From Bradyrhizobiaceae bacterium Ga0074131 (GTDB lineage Bacteria > Pseudomonadota > Alphaproteobacteria > Rhizobiales > Xanthobacteraceae), in assembly GCA_001464035.1 (NCBI GenBank), contig LNEC01000022.1, positions 186,001 through 250,000 of the forward strand: a stretch of 64,000 nucleotides of DNA, read 5' to 3'. Of this stretch, positions 61,782-64,000 are shown in pieces. Both the position numbers and the translations under genes were made by a program. The notes under the pieces were generated by a model, which was not told the origin of the DNA, made no database searches, and saw nothing but the letters and a program-made list of their open reading frames with translations. The first letter of the stretch is position 1. Every line of letters starts with the position of its first letter.

Positions 61782-62795
61782 TCACTTCGCCGTCCGCGCC
61801 CGCCGTCCCTCGATCGGATAGGCCGGATCGTTGAACCCCGGCGTCGAGGGATGGCCGCTTGCGACCAGCCGGTCGATCAGCGCTTCATCCTCGGCCGTAA
61901 AGCGATAGTCCAGCGCGCGCAGATAATCGTCCCATTGTTCCTCGGTGCGCGGGCCGGCGATCAGGCCGGAGACAAATGAGCTGTTCAGCACCCACGACAC
62001 CGCGAACTGCCCGGCGCTGATGCCGCGGGCCTCGGCATGTTCCCTGATCTGCTGCGCCAGCTGCAGCGATTCGGGCCGCCATTCGGTCTGCATCATGCGC
62101 TTGTCGTTGCGTCCGGCGCGGGTCTCCCCGTCGGGCGCGGCGTCGGGGGCGTATTTGCCGGTCAGCACGCCGCGCGCCAGCGGGCTGTAGGGCACGATGC
62201 CGAGGCCGTAATAATGGCAGGCCGGGAAATGCTCGACTTCGGGCATCCGGTTCATGGCGTTGTAACAGGGCTGGCTGACCACCGGACGGTCGATGCCGAG
62301 GTCATCGCAGATGTTGCAGATTTCGGCCACCCGCCAGGCGCGATAGTTCGAAACGCCGAAATAGCGCACCTTGCCTTGGCCGATCAGTTCACCCATCGCG
62401 CGGACGGTTTCGGCCAGCGGCGTCGAATGGTCTTCCTTGTGCAGGTAATAGATGTCGATGGTGTCGGTGCCGAGCCGCTTCAGGCTTTCTTCCGCCGCCT
62501 GCAGCACCCAGCGCCGCGACAGCCCGCCGCGATTGGGGTCGTCGCCCATGGAATTGGCGAGTTTTGTCGCGAGCACCCAGTGGTGTCTGTTGTTGGCGAT
62601 AGCGCGGCCGACCACCTGCTCGGAATTGCCGTTCGAGTAGGCGTCGGCGGTATCGATGAAATTGACCCCGACCTCGCGCGCTTTCGCGACGATCCGCGTC
62701 GACGTGGCCTCGTCGGTCGGCCCGCCGAACATCATGGCGCCGAGACAGATCGGCGAGATCTTCAGGCCGCTGCGGCCGAGGGGACGGTATTGCAT
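61782..62795 (-). CDS. Aldo/keto reductase
   Basis: This 337-residue NADPH-dependent oxidoreductase has the AKR catalytic set: D-T-A-D-A-Y with the tyrosine (about residue 53), lysine in VLATKLA, histidine in YYLHKEDHSTP. The cofactor motif SNYRAW and the C-terminal family segments are also present. It is cytosolic and acts on carbonyl substrates that cannot be identified from sequence. It precedes no operon partner. Confidence 0.93.
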   Translation of the reverse strand: MQYRPLGRSGLKISPICLGAMMFGGPTDEATSTRIVAKAREVGVNFIDTADAYSNGNSEQVVGRAIANNRHHWVLATKLANSMGDDPNRGGLSRRWVLQAAEESLKRLGTDTIDIYYLHKEDHSTPLAETVRAMGELIGQGKVRYFGVSNYRAWRVAEICNICDDLGIDRPVVSQPCYNAMNRMPEVEHFPACHYYGLGIVPYSPLARGVLTGKYAPDAAPDGETRAGRNDKRMMQTEWRPESLQLAQQIREHAEARGISAGQFAVSWVLNSSFVSGLIAGPRTEEQWDDYLRALDYRFTAEDEALIDRLVASGHPSTPGFNDPAYPIEGRRARTAK

Positions 62796-62867
62796 GGGGT
62801 GATCCTTACAGCGTTGGATGCTCCTATCCCCGCAAGCGGGGCGCGGTGAAGAAAACTGCTTCGCACC

Positions 62868-63290
62868 TTATTCATTCTTCAATATCTTGAACACACCGCT
62901 GGCCATGGCGATACAGCGCTTGTCGACGGTCACTTCGGTGGTGATGAAGATCAGGCTGCGGGTCGCGCGCACCACATGCGGTTTGGAGACCAGGGTTTCG
63001 CCGATCTTGCCGGCCTCGACGAAATGGGTGTCGAGCTGCACCGTCGCCAGCGTCGGCTTGCCCGAGATGTAGCGGGCGGTCATGCCGCAGCTGCGGTCGG
63101 CAAAGGTCATGATCACCCCGCCCTGCACCAGGCCTCGCCGGTTATGGTGCTTGTCCTGCGTGGCCAGCGCGTATTCATGCCGGCCGTCGACCAGCCGCTG
63201 CCACAGCGGTCCGATCAAGTGCACAAAGCCCGAGGTTTCGACCACGCTCCAGCCGTCCGATTTTAGTTTTGCGGCCGCCTTGTCCGTCAT
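62868..63290 (-). CDS. PaaI-like hotdog thioesterase
   Basis: This 140-residue hotdog-fold protein resembles PaaI and related thioesterases. Typical motif HHNRRGLVQGGVIMTFADRSCG has the conserved HG-like helix region, with DTHFVEAGKIGETL and the ending TVDKRCIAMASGVFKIL. It probably hydrolyses an acyl-CoA thioester. The start is at the ATG 63290. Confidence 0.88.
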   Translation of the reverse strand: MTDKAAAKLKSDGWSVVETSGFVHLIGPLWQRLVDGRHEYALATQDKHHNRRGLVQGGVIMTFADRSCGMTARYISGKPTLATVQLDTHFVEAGKIGETLVSKPHVVRATRSLIFITTEVTVDKRCIAMASGVFKILKNE

Positions 63291-63367
63291 CTGATGGTGT
63301 CCGGTCCCTGCGGGCGGTCATGTTTGAAGGCATTTCATCAAACGCCGACGTGTTGTAGTCAAGCGGC

Positions 63368-63997
63368 ATGACCAGGCCGTTCGACCATGCCACAAGGCGG
63401 AATATCGCGGCGCGCTGCGCGGCGTTCGCGCGGCTGCCGGAACGCGAACCGGCGCCCGCGCTGAAGCGGGCCGCCGTCGCCGTCGCGCTCACCGAAGCCG
63501 AAGCATCCGGCGGAACGGCGCTGCTGCTGACCCTGCGCGCCTCGGGGCTGCGCGCCCACAGCAATCAATGGGCGCTGCCCGGCGGGCGCTGCGACGAGGG
63601 CGAGACGCCGGCGCAGGCCGCGCGGCGCGAACTGCACGAGGAGCTCGGTCTCGAGCTCGGCGAGGCCGACGTGCTCGGTCTGCTCGACGATTATCCGACC
63701 CGGTCCGGCTACCTGATTACGCCGGTGGTGCTGTGGGCGGGCGCCGGCGCCGCGCTGTCGCCGAACCCCGAGGAGGTCGCCTCGGTGCATCGCATCGCGC
63801 TCGACACCGTCGAGGATGCCGACGCCTTCTCCTTCACCACGATTCCCGAGAGCACCAGGCGCGTGATCCGTTTTCGCCACGCCGGGCAGTTCATCCACGC
63901 GCCCACCGCCGCCCTGATCTATCAGTTCCGCGAAGTGCTTGCCGGCCGCGACACCCGCGTCGCCGAGCTGGAACAGCCCGTATTCGCCTGGAAGTGA
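63368..63997 (+). CDS. Nudix hydrolase (CoA pyrophosphatase-like)
   Basis: This 209-residue hydrolase contains the Nudix box GGRCDEGETPAQAARRELHE followed by ELGL at about residues 75-98, intact with the metal-binding glutamates. The flanking segments LRASGLRAHSNQWALPGG and VLGLLDDYPTRSGYLITPVV match the CoA pyrophosphatase (NudL-like) branch. The stop is three bases before the end of the window, so it is complete. Confidence 0.92.
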   Translation: MTRPFDHATRRNIAARCAAFARLPEREPAPALKRAAVAVALTEAEASGGTALLLTLRASGLRAHSNQWALPGGRCDEGETPAQAARRELHEELGLELGEADVLGLLDDYPTRSGYLITPVVLWAGAGAALSPNPEEVASVHRIALDTVEDADAFSFTTIPESTRRVIRFRHAGQFIHAPTAALIYQFREVLAGRDTRVAELEQPVFAWK

Positions 63998-64000
63998 CCG

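Overview
The window looks like chromosome from a high-GC alphaproteobacterium of the Bradyrhizobium / Rhodopseudomonas group (Nitrobacteraceae). The evidence is gene content and order: a ctaG-ctaE-DUF983-SURF1 oxidase block, a split F0-only ATP synthase operon of the a-c-b'-b type, an ALAS-type hemA with an FNR/FixK-type site upstream, and a murA-DUF2948-hisD-UPF0262-phosphatase-maf-yacG block ending at tRNA-Phe. Intergenic palindromes resemble those I know from rhizobial genomes. No insertion sequence, prophage or CRISPR array was seen.

Layout. 1-2958: cytochrome c oxidase assembly and subunit genes (+). 2959-3973: about 1 kb without a gene, containing a strongly structured block that I recognise as a dispersed Bradyrhizobium-type repeat. 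3974-8163: threonine synthase, an M16 peptidase, a GNAT acetyltransferase and a secreted protein. 8302-10874: atpI-B-E-b'-F (-). 11145-14296: DsbA-fold isomerase, a coiled-coil exported protein with a 15-bp tandem repeat, YjbQ and small membrane proteins. 14466-26528: a carboxylate-uptake and signalling region. It holds a DUF4212 + sodium:solute symporter pair, a DnaQ exonuclease-CBS-DUF294 fusion, a LuxR-type response regulator, an NhaD-type antiporter, a decayed and internally deleted copy of the regulator, a small membrane protein, and an SSS-PAS-histidine kinase-receiver hybrid (CrbS/CrbR-like). 26678-33391: hemA, a coiled-coil protein, a metallo-hydrolase, a chemoreceptor and an outer-membrane beta-barrel. 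33770-39314: an HTH protein, tRNA-Thr(GGT), a cyclic-nucleotide-binding/flavoprotein fusion and small metabolic genes. 39377-42241: a FecBCD-type ABC importer (-). 42354-47908: cell wall and housekeeping block, then tRNA-Phe(GAA). 48430-55347: a more accessory stretch of envelope and stress-type genes (two PRC-barrel proteins, a frameshifted small secreted protein, AI-2E permease, YihY, a voltage-sensor channel with an unusual pore loop, DUF2336). 55727-60491: a TRAP transporter-amidase operon (-). 61044-63997: small conserved proteins, aldo/keto reductase, hotdog thioesterase and a Nudix hydrolase.

How genes work together. The strongest functional story is 14466-26528. A symporter pair, a hybrid sensor kinase whose input domain is itself an SSS transporter, and a cognate LuxR regulator resemble the CrbS/CrbR acetate-switch systems. 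An exonuclease-CBS-nucleotidyltransferase fusion of unknown role sits between symporter and regulator, and an antiporter gene lies between the intact regulator and its degenerate copy. The second unit is the TRAP-amidase operon, which looks like uptake and hydrolysis of an amide-containing organic acid.

Most calls rest on family motifs read directly from translations. Substrates of the transporters and the roles of small membrane proteins are not determined by the sequence.
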